Positions 1 through 8,187 of a DNA stretch of 18,432 bases are shown here, piece after piece. The notes beneath the pieces are model-generated. The model worked only from the letters and a program-made list of their open reading frames with translations. It ran no database searches and had not been told where the DNA came from. Origin of the DNA: Rhodospirillaceae bacterium (GTDB lineage Bacteria; Pseudomonadota; Alphaproteobacteria; MPNO01; UBA2964); NCBI GenBank assembly GCA_018660305.1, contig JABJKO010000111.1:1-18432 (forward strand), written 5' to 3'. Position 1 is the first letter of the stretch, and each line of letters begins with the position of its first letter. The translations under genes and the position numbers were made by a program.

Positions 1-501
1 AGGGCCTGTACGTCGGAACTGGAGGGCAGGGTCGGGCGCACCGATGGTCCGGCAACCGGATCGTTGTTCTATGTGGATCTCGACAATTTTAAACCGGTCA
101 ACGATATCCTCGGGCATCAGAAGGGTGACGAGGCGCTGATCGCGGTTTCGGAAATGCTTGTAAAGACAACCAGGCCCGGTGACCTTGTTGCCCGGCTTGG
201 GGGCGATGAATTTGCATTGTGGCTGGATCGCACGGACGAGGATGCGGCTGCCCTGCGGGCCACCGATCTGCTGGACGGATCAAGCTGCCTCAAACCTTAT
301 TCCGGTGACCCCGCCCGACCGCTCGGCATATCAATCGGTATCGCGGTTTATGATCCCGCTGCGTCGGAAGATCTTGAAAGTCTGATGGGGCGGGCCGACA
401 CGGCCATGTATCAGGTCAAGCACAATGGCAAGGCCGGCTACATCATCGCGCCTGGCGCAGGCGATCACGGCAACTCGGAAATACAGGCGATTACCGCATG
501 A
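1..501 (+). CDS. Diguanylate cyclase, GGDEF domain (5' end outside window)
   Basis: This is the C-terminal part of a GGDEF protein that makes the second messenger cyclic di-GMP from two GTP. The frame is open from the first base, so the gene begins before the window and its sensory or N-terminal part cannot be seen. The domain opens with FYVDLDNFKPVND, which carries the metal-binding Asp and the Asn of the GTP site. The signature LGGDEF is intact at about 191-208. An RPGD motif lies exactly five residues before GGDEF, matching the RxxD inhibitory site, so feedback inhibition by c-di-GMP is expected. The late helix with ADTAMYQVKHNGK is also typical. An active cyclase is therefore likely. The stop overlaps the start of the DUF2336 gene (ATGA), suggesting translational coupling. 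An ORF caller might start it at TTG 64, but that would cut into the domain. Confidence 0.93.
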   Translation, partial: RACTSELEGRVGRTDGPATGSLFYVDLDNFKPVNDILGHQKGDEALIAVSEMLVKTTRPGDLVARLGGDEFALWLDRTDEDAAALRATDLLDGSSCLKPYSGDPARPLGISIGIAVYDPAASEDLESLMGRADTAMYQVKHNGKAGYIIAPGAGDHGNSEIQAITA

Positions 502-1790
502 GTGGACTATTCGCAAGATTGGCGGGCCGCGGGTCAAGTGGCGCTAAACTCGACTACGACAAGGCGAAGGAGCTGGCATCGGCCCAATCTCCTGAAGCAC
601 GGCGGGAACTGGCTGGCCGCGCCGATGCTCAGCCCGAGATCCTGTATTTTCTGGCCGAGGATTCGGATGTGGATGTCCGTCGGACCGTCGCCGGGAATCA
701 GGCGACGCCACCCCATGCCGGCGTACGGCTCGCCACAGATGACGACATCGAAGTCCGGTGCACTCTGGCGCAACAGATCGGACGCCTCGCACCGGAACTG
801 GACGATGCGGCGCGCGAGAAAGTCGGCGCCATCGTGAATGAGGTTCTGGATATTCTGGCCCAGGATCAGGTGGCCCGAGTCCGCGCCGTCCTGTCCGAGA
901 CGCTCAAGGAAACCGAAAATGTGCCGGCGGATCTCATCCGTCGCCTGGCGAACGATGCGGCCATAGAGGTCGCAAGCCCTGTTCTGGAGTTCTCTCCGGT
1001 TCTCGATGACGAATTTCTCAGGGAGATCATTCAGAATTCTCCCGCGTCCGAAATCCTGTCTTCCATCTCGCGGCGCAACGCGCTTGATCCGTCTGTTTCG
1101 GATGCCGTCGTCGGGACGCGGGACGAGCAGGCAATTGCCGCGCTTCTGTCCAACAAAAGCGCGCAGATCAGGGAGGAAACGCTGGATCAGCTGGTCGATC
1201 AGGCCGAGCGGGTGCCGCAATGGCATCAGCCTCTGGTTGATCGCCCGGCTCTATCCTCCGGCGCCATTACCCGGCTAGCGGATTTCGTTACCGATTCCAT
1301 GCTCGCGGACCTCGAAAAACGTCACGATATCGACTCGGATCTGGCGGAGGCCCTGGCGACGGCGATGAAAAGCCGTTTGCGTGATAAGTCGCTGGTGGAT
1401 TTGGACGCAGATCCCGATGAGATATCCGATAGGGACGATCGTGAGGAGGCACCGGAGGACCGGGCTCTCCGCCTCCATAAAAGTGGGAAGTTGACGGAAG
1501 ACAGCGTGACGGACGCCCTCGATATCGGGGACCGGCCGTTTGTGATTCAGGCGCTCGCGCTCCTGGGAGAGATATCCGCCGATGCCGTCAGTAAGGCAGT
1601 TTCCATGAGCAGTTCAAAAGGCATAACGGCGCTGGCCTGGAATGCCGGGCTGGGTATGCGGACCGCCGTTCAGCTGCAGCTGCGTCTGGCCCGTGTCCCG
1701 CCGGCTAAAATCCTGCAGGCGCGCAATGGTGTCGATTATCCGTTGAGCGAAGACGAAATGAATTGGCAAATCGATTTTTTTGGCGGCTGA
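498..1790 (+). CDS. DUF2336 domain-containing protein
   Basis: The 430-residue product resembles the alphaproteobacterial DUF2336 family, whose biochemical role is not established. It has no signal peptide or membrane segment, so it is probably cytoplasmic. Residues from about 20 to 260 are helical and HEAT-like. Recurrent units such as DSDVDVRRTVAGN, DDDIEVRCTLAQQ and DQVARVRAVLSE look like short alpha-alpha repeats that would form a protein-binding surface. A more acidic, charged stretch follows near 300-320 (DPDEISDRDDREEAPED), and the protein ends in NWQIDFFGG. Its ATG overlaps the TGA of the upstream diguanylate cyclase, so the two proteins are probably made in a fixed ratio and may work together. 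That link is inferred from the overlap only. The family assignment rests on recognition of sequence style and length, not on a profile search. Confidence 0.8.
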   Translation: MSGLFARLAGRGSSGAKLDYDKAKELASAQSPEARRELAGRADAQPEILYFLAEDSDVDVRRTVAGNQATPPHAGVRLATDDDIEVRCTLAQQIGRLAPELDDAAREKVGAIVNEVLDILAQDQVARVRAVLSETLKETENVPADLIRRLANDAAIEVASPVLEFSPVLDDEFLREIIQNSPASEILSSISRRNALDPSVSDAVVGTRDEQAIAALLSNKSAQIREETLDQLVDQAERVPQWHQPLVDRPALSSGAITRLADFVTDSMLADLEKRHDIDSDLAEALATAMKSRLRDKSLVDLDADPDEISDRDDREEAPEDRALRLHKSGKLTEDSVTDALDIGDRPFVIQALALLGEISADAVSKAVSMSSSKGITALAWNAGLGMRTAVQLQLRLARVPPAKILQARNGVDYPLSEDEMNWQIDFFGG

Positions 1791-1821
1791 CCCAACAATT
1801 TGTCCGCAGTGAGGAACGCCG

Positions 1822-2610
1822 ATGGACAGCGTGCCACCGACATCTTCCGAAGGCGAGGCAGCCGACAATATGGTCCGCCTTGCCATCAGTGATCTCGTAA
1901 AATCCTATCGTCTGGGTGACGAGAGCATCGACGTGCTTCGCGGGCTGACCCTCGACATTGCGGCGGGGGAACTGGTCGCCATCATGGGGCCAAGCGGCGC
2001 CGGAAAAACCACACTGCTTAACTGTATTTCCGGTATTGATCGGCCCGATGGTGGTTCTGTGGCCATCAGCGGCAGGGAAATCGATTACCAGTCGCAATCG
2101 GCGCGTACCCAACTCCGGCGCCATGATCTGGGCATGGTGTTTCAGTTCTTCAATTTGGTGCCGACGCTGACGGTACGGGAAAACATCACGCTGCCCTTTA
2201 TGATTTCGCGCAATGTTGGTCCGGGGACGGACACGCGCGTCGATGAGCTTCTGAAGAAAACCGGTCTGACGGGCCGCGCCGATCATCTGCCGCACCAGCT
2301 TTCCGGCGGTGAGATGCAACTAACCTCCATCGCCCGCGCGCTGGTTCACCGGCCGACGGCCCTCCTTGCCGATGAACCGACTGGCAACGTCAATCCCAAA
2401 ATCGGCCGGTCCATCATGGAGACCCTCCGGCAGGCCGCCAAATCGGAAGATACGGCGGTGCTTATGGTCACCCATAGCGCCGAGCACGCGGCCTGGGCGG
2501 ACCGGGTGTGTTTTCTCAAGGACGGCCGGGTCGCTGACGAAATCCGGCACCTCGGGGCGGCTGATGACGTCCGACCCATTCTTGACGCACTGCTGGCGTT
2601 GGGCATCTGA
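1822..2610 (+). CDS. ABC transporter ATP-binding protein (LolD/MacB class)
   Basis: This 262-residue ATPase powers the FtsX-like permease encoded next. It shows Walker A GPSGAGKT (residues 56-63), the Q-loop Gln in MVFQFFN (108), signature LSGGE (160-164), Walker B LLADEP (181-186) and the H-loop His in VTHS (218). The spacing and the phrase NLVPTLTVRENITLP are those of the LolD/MacB/FtsE group. Two positions are unusual. The residues after LSGGE read MQL rather than the common QQR, and the D-loop after Walker B reads GNVNPK, with Asn where NLD is normal. An N-terminal tail of about 16 residues precedes the fold, and Met17 is an alternative start. A GAGG sequence at about 1810-1814 supports the ATG at 1822. 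Its stop and the permease start share one base (TGATG). The substrate is unknown. Confidence 0.93.
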   Translation: MDSVPPTSSEGEAADNMVRLAISDLVKSYRLGDESIDVLRGLTLDIAAGELVAIMGPSGAGKTTLLNCISGIDRPDGGSVAISGREIDYQSQSARTQLRRHDLGMVFQFFNLVPTLTVRENITLPFMISRNVGPGTDTRVDELLKKTGLTGRADHLPHQLSGGEMQLTSIARALVHRPTALLADEPTGNVNPKIGRSIMETLRQAAKSEDTAVLMVTHSAEHAAWADRVCFLKDGRVADEIRHLGAADDVRPILDALLALGI

Positions 2611-4772
2611 TGGCTACCGGATTATCGCGGGCGGTTGGCTTGGCGCTGCTTCTCGCCTGCCGCAGCCTCCGGCATCATCGCGTGGTCGGGATGGCGACCG
2701 TTCTCGGTGTCGCCATCGGCATGTCGGTGGTATGTGCCATCCTCATTGTCGATAACAATACGCGCGCTATCGCGCCGCAGCAGGCCGAGACCACGGGGTC
2801 GACATTGCGGCAGGCGGGTGAGGCGGGCTCGGATGTTTCCATCGTGCCGATGCGCGCTGTGCGATCGCCATACGGGCCGCGTATCAACCACATTTCGTTC
2901 GACCGCAAGGGACAGAAAACCCGTTCGGAGAGTCGGCTTGTCCCGACGCAAAAGGGCGGGGCGGCGAATTCCACCACGGGCAACGAAGATTATGCGGCGA
3001 TGCGGCTTGCGGTGCGTCTCGCATCGCTCCTGTCCTTTCTGGTGGGCGCCGTCATCGTTTTCTACACCATGCGGTTTTCCGTGGCGGTGCGGGCGCGGGA
3101 ATTCTGCCTTCTGCTGTGTCTTGGCCAAAGCCGGGCCGGGGTTTCCCTCTCCCTTGTCGCCGAGGCTCTGATCCTTGGTCTGATCGGGACCGGGTTGGGG
3201 TTGGGGCTGGCCGTGCCGGTGGGGCAGGCCCTGCTGGCGCTGGGCATTTCCACCACCGGTCAGATGCCGGTTGGGACCGCCCTTATTCCGTGGGGCGAGC
3301 TGTCGGCGATGGCGGGCATCAGCATCGTCATCGCGCTGATGGGCGTGGCGGGCCCTGTCCGCGAGATCTATCGGATGGACATTGCCCAAATTCTTCAGCC
3401 GCGTTTCCTGTCCGGCGACAATGCCATTGGCACACCCGGCGCGGGGAGCTTCGCCTGGCTGCTGCCCCCGGCCATTGCGGCGGCCTATGTCCTTGTGCGC
3501 CCGTTTCTGATTTCCTGGCTATCGGTGGTCCATTTTTTCCTGTTCGAGGCCGCGTTCGTGACCCTGCTCGCCGCGGCAACGCTGTGGTGGGCGACGCCTC
3601 TGCTCAAATGGGGAATTCGATTTTTCGAAACAGTCCTGAAGCCCGTCCTGCCCCTTGAGACGCTTCTCACCGGCAAGCGGATGCGTCTCGGGTCGCGGCA
3701 GATCACGTTCGCCGTGACAGGCATCGTTCTGGTCTTCGGCATGTTGACGGCGTTGCACGACATAACCCGCTCGCTCAAGGACGAGATCGCGGGTTGGGCC
3801 AGCGCCGCCATGGTTCCCTACATGTTTTACGAACGGACAAGCCGGCCGTTCGATGCGGCGGGGTTCGCCCATAAGCTCGAGGCGCACGGGCTGGTCTTCG
3901 TGCGCATGTCCGAAAAGCTGGGGGGCGCGCTGCCCATGCGGCTGGTTCATAGCGACGACGTGAACCGGCATCGTGAGCAGGCCGGCCGGCCGCTCCTGCT
4001 ACCCGGCACGGTGATCGCCTCCAAGACCCTCGCGGCGCGCTATGATCTCGAGGCTGGCGATACGCTTATCCTCTCCGGTGATGGTGGGGAGAAACATCGG
4101 TTTGAGATTATTGAGATCGCCGACGATCTTGGTTTCTATGCCGAGGATGGCCGCTATGTGGATATCAAATCCTATCTGGTGTTCAGCGAGGGAAATGCGC
4201 TGTTCGCCGACAATCTGGAAAGCACGCTGGGCCAGTACGGTACCGCCCGTTTTGCGGATGGCGCTTTGCCCTTGTGGTGTCCGTTGAGCCATGACGCGCT
4301 GTATCCCTACTATCTGCGGACCCATTTCGGGCTGCTGCGCGGCTATCACCAGAGCGTGGAGATCGATCGTGATTTCCGGATCTTCGATTTTATCCTGGCC
4401 ATGACCGTGCTGCTCGCCGCCCTCGGGGTGGCCAATACGCTTCTCATTCAGGTCCATGGCAGAGGCCGCGAGTTTTCCGTTTTGCGGACCATCGGGATGG
4501 ATCGCTGGCAGATCACCAAGATGCTGCTGGCCGAGGGGCTGATCATCGGTTTTGTCGGAGCGTTGCTCGCGGCGGTCGCTGGCAACGCGCTGGGGGCCAT
4601 CAGCGTATCGTTCCTCGATCACTTTACGCTGTTCGATTACCGGTTCCGGCTTTCCCTGTCCGATACCCTATTGTTCTCGGCGCTCTGCATAGCCACCTGT
4701 TCGGCGGCCGCCCTTTATCCCGCCTTCGTCGCGGCGCGCACGTCCTCCGCCGAATCCCTGCATTACGAATAG
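2610..4772 (+). CDS. FtsX-like ABC transporter permease
   Basis: This 720-residue integral membrane protein is the partner of the ATPase immediately upstream. Hydrophobicity read by eye suggests ten helices. The first is near residues 25-47. Three in the first FtsX unit follow (roughly 130-255), then three central ones, and the last three lie in a C-terminal FtsX unit (about 595-715). Each unit has the expected cytoplasmic coupling phrase: REFCLLLCLGQSRAGV in the first and REFSVLRTIGMDRWQI in the second. The first extracytoplasmic loop is only about 80 residues and basic. A larger extracytoplasmic domain of about 200 residues follows helix 7. This two-unit layout resembles type VII systems that act on lipids, lipoproteins or peptides from the periplasmic side rather than pumping through a channel. 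No ribosome site is visible at the ATG, so translation is probably coupled to the ATPase gene. The substrate cannot be read from the sequence. Confidence 0.88.
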   Translation: MATGLSRAVGLALLLACRSLRHHRVVGMATVLGVAIGMSVVCAILIVDNNTRAIAPQQAETTGSTLRQAGEAGSDVSIVPMRAVRSPYGPRINHISFDRKGQKTRSESRLVPTQKGGAANSTTGNEDYAAMRLAVRLASLLSFLVGAVIVFYTMRFSVAVRAREFCLLLCLGQSRAGVSLSLVAEALILGLIGTGLGLGLAVPVGQALLALGISTTGQMPVGTALIPWGELSAMAGISIVIALMGVAGPVREIYRMDIAQILQPRFLSGDNAIGTPGAGSFAWLLPPAIAAAYVLVRPFLISWLSVVHFFLFEAAFVTLLAAATLWWATPLLKWGIRFFETVLKPVLPLETLLTGKRMRLGSRQITFAVTGIVLVFGMLTALHDITRSLKDEIAGWASAAMVPYMFYERTSRPFDAAGFAHKLEAHGLVFVRMSEKLGGALPMRLVHSDDVNRHREQAGRPLLLPGTVIASKTLAARYDLEAGDTLILSGDGGEKHRFEIIEIADDLGFYAEDGRYVDIKSYLVFSEGNALFADNLESTLGQYGTARFADGALPLWCPLSHDALYPYYLRTHFGLLRGYHQSVEIDRDFRIFDFILAMTVLLAALGVANTLLIQVHGRGREFSVLRTIGMDRWQITKMLLAEGLIIGFVGALLAAVAGNALGAISVSFLDHFTLFDYRFRLSLSDTLLFSALCIATCSAAALYPAFVAARTSSAESLHYE

Positions 4773-4776
4773 AGAT

Positions 4777-6267
4777 TTATGGCGCGCAGGCCGGTACGCG
4801 GCGGTGATGGGTGGCCTGCTCGTAGGCATAGGCGAAGCGCAGCATGGACCCATCGTCATAGGGCCGCCCCAGGAAGGTAATCCCCGCCGGCAGATCGTCG
4901 CTGGTAAAGCCCGCCGGGACCACCACCGATGGCACGAATACCAGGAAGGTGTTGATGCTCGGCGCGCCTCTCTGGTCGTAATAGGGCGGGTTGAGGCCGT
5001 CCTTGATCAGCGTCGGCTGATGTTCCACCGCCTTGTGAACGATGGCATCGAGCCTGTGATCCGCCATGACCTTGAGGAAACGGGTCATGAGGGCGTCACG
5101 GGCGACGATGTATTGTTCATAGGCGCCATCCGCCTGCTCGGCGTTCCAGCGTTCCTGCACCCCGCGGCATGTTTCCGCAAAGAGGGGCGAGGCCATGATC
5201 TCCTCCCGCGTGGCGAAAGGTGATCCGGCGCTGCCGGCGGCGTAATCGCGGAACGACTGATCTTCTTCCTCACTGTTGCGGGCCCGTTTGGCCAAGAGTG
5301 CCTTGAGATCGGGGATCTCGACCGGATCGACGATCTCCGCGCCGGCGGTCTGAAGATCGGCGACTGCCCGGTCGAAGACTTCGCTGACTTTGTGGAAATC
5401 GTCGCTATCCGGCTCGGCGCGAAAGCCCATGGATTCGCGCAAAATCCCAATGCGCGCACCCTTGAGAGCGCCGGCATCCAGCAGATCCGCATAGCTCTCC
5501 GGCGCCCGGCCCACCCCATGGGCGGTGATCGGGTCACTGGGGTCGTAGCCGACCATGCCGTCCAGCAGCTTGGCCATATCGGTGACCGTCCGTGACATGG
5601 GGCCCAGCGAGCCATTGATCATGGGCCATCCCGCATAGACACCGCCGCGGCTGACCAGCCCCGCCGTCGGGCGCATACCGGTAACGCCGTTCCAGATCGA
5701 CGGTCGCCGGATCGAGGCGAAACCTTCCTGTCCGATACAGGCGGTGGCGAAATTCGCCGATACGCTGGCGCCGGACCCGCCCGATGACCCGCCGGCTGTC
5801 CGCTCCAGATCGTATACGTTCTTGGTGGAGCCAAATAACGAGCCATGGGTGTCGCCCGCGCCCATTTCGCCCAGCGTCGCCTTGCCGATGAAAATCGCGC
5901 CGGCCTCCTTAAGCTGGGCCGCGACAAAGCAATCGCGGTCGGGCATGTGGCCCTTGAACAGTACCGATCCCATGGTGGTCGGCATGTCCTTGACGTCGCC
6001 CTGATCCTTCATGATCAGGGGAATGCCGTGCAACGGGCCCGTGAGCCCGGATTTCTGGAACGCCTCATCCAGCCTGTCCGCTTCCTCCAGCGCCCTGGGG
6101 TTGGTCGAGATGACCGAATTGATGGCCGGGCCGTTCTTGTCATAGGCCTCGATCCGGTCGAAATACATCTGGACCAGTTGTCGCGCGGTCAGCGTGCCAT
6201 CCTGATAGGCGGCGTGAATATCGGTGATGGTTGTGTCGACGATGTCGAAAATGTTGGATGCGGCCAT
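4777..6267 (-). CDS. Amidase-signature family hydrolase
   Basis: This 496-residue enzyme of the amidase-signature superfamily hydrolyses an amide bond through a Ser-cisSer-Lys triad. The triad can be placed at Lys87 (PLIMKDQG), cis-Ser161 (AGGSSGGSGAS) and nucleophile Ser185 (FASIRRPS). The spacings match the family (98 residues Lys to Ser, 24 between the serines). The nucleophile loop reads GQEGFASIR instead of the usual form ending in GGSIR, so the oxyanion-hole residues differ. No signal peptide is apparent, suggesting a cytoplasmic enzyme. It is not GatA: no gatB or gatC is adjacent and the loop differs. The ATG at 6267 is preceded on the minus strand by GAGG at a workable distance. Its 3' end converges on the permease gene with only four bases between the stops. 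The substrate is unknown. Confidence 0.9.
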   Translation of the reverse strand: MAASNIFDIVDTTITDIHAAYQDGTLTARQLVQMYFDRIEAYDKNGPAINSVISTNPRALEEADRLDEAFQKSGLTGPLHGIPLIMKDQGDVKDMPTTMGSVLFKGHMPDRDCFVAAQLKEAGAIFIGKATLGEMGAGDTHGSLFGSTKNVYDLERTAGGSSGGSGASVSANFATACIGQEGFASIRRPSIWNGVTGMRPTAGLVSRGGVYAGWPMINGSLGPMSRTVTDMAKLLDGMVGYDPSDPITAHGVGRAPESYADLLDAGALKGARIGILRESMGFRAEPDSDDFHKVSEVFDRAVADLQTAGAEIVDPVEIPDLKALLAKRARNSEEEDQSFRDYAAGSAGSPFATREEIMASPLFAETCRGVQERWNAEQADGAYEQYIVARDALMTRFLKVMADHRLDAIVHKAVEHQPTLIKDGLNPPYYDQRGAPSINTFLVFVPSVVVPAGFTSDDLPAGITFLGRPYDDGSMLRFAYAYEQATHHRRVPACAP

Positions 6268-6369
6268 GGTCCTCGCTCCCCGTTGCGTTCTGCAGGTAAC
6301 CGCGAGGTGTATTTTGTCATAGGGGCGCGTTTCGCATCGCGCCTTCTGCCCCGCCGGTCGAATTTGGGA

Positions 6370-6385
6370 GCCATTCTAGAATGGC
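6370..6385. promoter_or_regulatory. 16-bp perfect palindrome upstream of the amidase gene
   Basis: The bases GCCATTCTAGAATGGC form a perfect inverted repeat with no spacer. It lies 103 bp upstream of the amidase ATG and 33 bp past the cpaF stop, both read on the minus strand. It could be an operator for a dimeric repressor or part of the cpaF 3' end. There is no T-run after it on either strand, so an intrinsic terminator is unlikely. The rest of 6268-6417 shows no convincing promoter. Confidence 0.4.
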
Positions 6386-6417
6386 CGGGCAGCGGATGGC
6401 TATAGGTGTATAGGGCT

Positions 6418-8013
6418 CTAGTGTGCCCGTGCTTCGGGCGTTGGCTCGAATCCCGCCGTCAGGGCCTTTTTCATCATGGGGCCGAACCCGGAGCGTTCTG
6501 CCTGCGGCATGAAATGCGGCATCAGACCGGTTCGCTTAAAGGCGCCCTGCAGCGCACCGTCTTCCCAACGATCGGCGGCGCTGAAGGTGTAGAGTTCCTG
6601 CGTGGCGAGGATGCCTTCGGACATGCCGACGATTTCGGTGATCGATGTCACCCGTCTTTCGCCGTCGGGCAGCCGTTCAACGTGAACCACAAGATCCAGA
6701 GCGGAGGCGATTTGCGACCGTATGGAATGGCTGCTCATGCCGAGCTGGGCCATCTCCACCATGTTTTCGAGCCGCATCAGCGCGTCCCGCGGACTATTGG
6801 CGTGGATGGTGCCGAACGAGCCGTTATGCCCGGTATTCATGGCCTGTAGCATATCGACCGCTTCATTGCCCCTGACTTCGCCGACAATGATCCGGTCCGG
6901 CCGCATGCGGAGCGCATTGCGCAGCAGATCCCTGATGGCGACCGCCCCCTCTCCCTGCACGTTGGCCATTCTGGTTTCCAGGGTGACCACGTGGGGTTGC
7001 TGTAACTGCAGTTCCGCCGCATCCTCGATGGTGATGATCCGTTCCTCAGGGCCGATCTGGCTGGACATGGCATTGAGCAGTGTCGTCTTTCCCGAACCGG
7101 TGCCGCCGGAGATGAGGACGCTGAGCCGCGAGCGGACGGCAACACTCATGAATTTTGCCATTTCCCGTGACATGCTCCTTGCCGCGGCCAGGTCGCCCAG
7201 CCCGAATTTTTTGGCGGTGAATTTGCGGATCGAGATCGTGGTTCCCTTCAGGGAAAGAGGCGGCAGGATGATATTGACCCGGCTGCCGTCGTCGAGCCGT
7301 GCGTCGCACATGGGGGTGGTTTCATCCACCCGCCGGCCGACCCGGCTCGCGATGCGGACCGCGATATTGCGGACGTGTGCTTCGTCCTGAAATTTAACCG
7401 AGGAGCGTTCCAGAATGCCTTTGCGCTCGACAAAGATCATATCGGGCTGATTGACCAGGATTTCGGAAATGGTCGGGTCGTTGATCAGGGGCTGCAGCGG
7501 CCCGTAGCCCAGCATATCGTCGATCAGGCTGTCCAGCAGTTCGCGCCGTTCCACCCCCGACAGGCCGATCCGCTTTTCGGCCATGATCGAAACGAGTATG
7601 GGTGCGAGGTGGAGCTCCAGCTCCTCCCGCGTCAGCGTCGCCGCTTCGTTGGTATCGATGTAGTCGAACAGTACGGGCCGGATCTGCTGCCGTGCCGATT
7701 CCACAACCACCGATATGGCCTTTGAGGTGGCCTTGGGAAAGCGCGCTACAGCGGAAGGGGTTTGTTGATCCGGCGCATCGGAGAAAAAGATATCGGCGGG
7801 CGTGGCCTCATCCGTGCTTTCGGGAGACTCAACAGTCTCCGAGGGATTTTCGGAAATGACCACATGGTCGGGATTGCTTCCCGAGTTTCCAGGCCGATGA
7901 AACTGGAATTCTTTTTTGGGGGTAGGGCGGTGCCGATGCTGGGCGGACCGTCGGCTGGTGGCGACCCGATCCGTGATGGATTCGACGGATCGCTGGTGTA
8001 TTTGAACGACCAT
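6418..8013 (-). CDS. cpaF: CpaF/TadA-type pilus assembly (type II/IV secretion) ATPase
   Basis: This 531-residue ATPase belongs to the family that powers Tad/Flp pilus assembly from the cytoplasmic face of the inner membrane. The first 95 or so residues are polar, low in complexity and probably disordered. An all-alpha region with ERRELLDSLIDDMLGYGPL follows, as in CpaF. The catalytic core has Walker A GGTGSGKT (303-310), the Asp box IEDAAEL (329-335), Walker B RIIVGEVRG (374-382) and the His box TGHNGSFGTIHANSP (394-408). All key residues are present, so it should be active. No other cpa/tad gene (pilin, CpaC secretin, CpaE, TadB/C) is in the window, so this copy is solitary here. The start at 8013 has only a weak AGAGAG ribosome site, and an internal start is possible. 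A candidate promoter lies just upstream. Confidence 0.93.
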   Translation of the reverse strand: MVVQIHQRSVESITDRVATSRRSAQHRHRPTPKKEFQFHRPGNSGSNPDHVVISENPSETVESPESTDEATPADIFFSDAPDQQTPSAVARFPKATSKAISVVVESARQQIRPVLFDYIDTNEAATLTREELELHLAPILVSIMAEKRIGLSGVERRELLDSLIDDMLGYGPLQPLINDPTISEILVNQPDMIFVERKGILERSSVKFQDEAHVRNIAVRIASRVGRRVDETTPMCDARLDDGSRVNIILPPLSLKGTTISIRKFTAKKFGLGDLAAARSMSREMAKFMSVAVRSRLSVLISGGTGSGKTTLLNAMSSQIGPEERIITIEDAAELQLQQPHVVTLETRMANVQGEGAVAIRDLLRNALRMRPDRIIVGEVRGNEAVDMLQAMNTGHNGSFGTIHANSPRDALMRLENMVEMAQLGMSSHSIRSQIASALDLVVHVERLPDGERRVTSITEIVGMSEGILATQELYTFSAADRWEDGALQGAFKRTGLMPHFMPQAERSGFGPMMKKALTAGFEPTPEARAH

Positions 8014-8053
8014 AACTACTCTCTACTACGCGATACTCTACAATACAGTCGGC

Positions 8054-8082
8054 ACTATAGACCGATTAAAGATTAAAAACAA
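8054..8082 (-). promoter_or_regulatory. Candidate promoter of cpaF
   Basis: On the minus strand a TTGTTT box (8082-8077) is followed after exactly 17 bp by TATAGT (8059-8054), which matches the -10 consensus at five of six positions. The predicted transcription start near 8047 would give a leader of about 34 nt before the cpaF ATG. The -35 match is weak, so activator dependence is plausible. Confidence 0.4.
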
Positions 8083-8086
8083 TTAG

Positions 8087-8099
8087 ACTAAAGTTTAGT
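8087..8099. promoter_or_regulatory. Inverted repeat next to the cpaF -35 box
   Basis: The sequence ACTAAA-G-TTTAGT is a perfect inverted repeat with 6-bp arms and a single central base. It lies four bases upstream of the proposed cpaF -35 element. The placement would suit a dimeric regulator, but the arms are short and the region is AT-rich, so chance is not excluded. Confidence 0.3.
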
Positions 8100-8123
8100 A
8101 TGAATAGAAAGAAGCCTTATTTA

Positions 8124-8187
8124 TTAACCATATAAGCCCCAGATTTGTGCCAGCGAGCCCTTAATACTTGATCTCTCTGTTAACCAT
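8124..8187. promoter_or_regulatory. Two TTAACCAT motifs (possible CtrA half-sites)
   Basis: TTAACCAT occurs at 8124-8131 and 8180-8187, 56 bp apart, in the region between argB and cpaF. From studies in Caulobacter, CtrA recognises TTAA-N7-TTAA, and TTAACCAT has been described as a half-site form. CtrA also controls pilus genes there. Neither copy here has a second TTAA at the N7 spacing, so these are half-sites at best. They lie about 77-140 bp upstream of the predicted cpaF start. The rest of 8014-8272 is AT-rich and contains no gene. Confidence 0.3.

Noticed and set aside
4777..6267. GatA subunit of the tRNA amidotransferase
   Set aside because: The nucleophile loop differs and no gatB or gatC is nearby.
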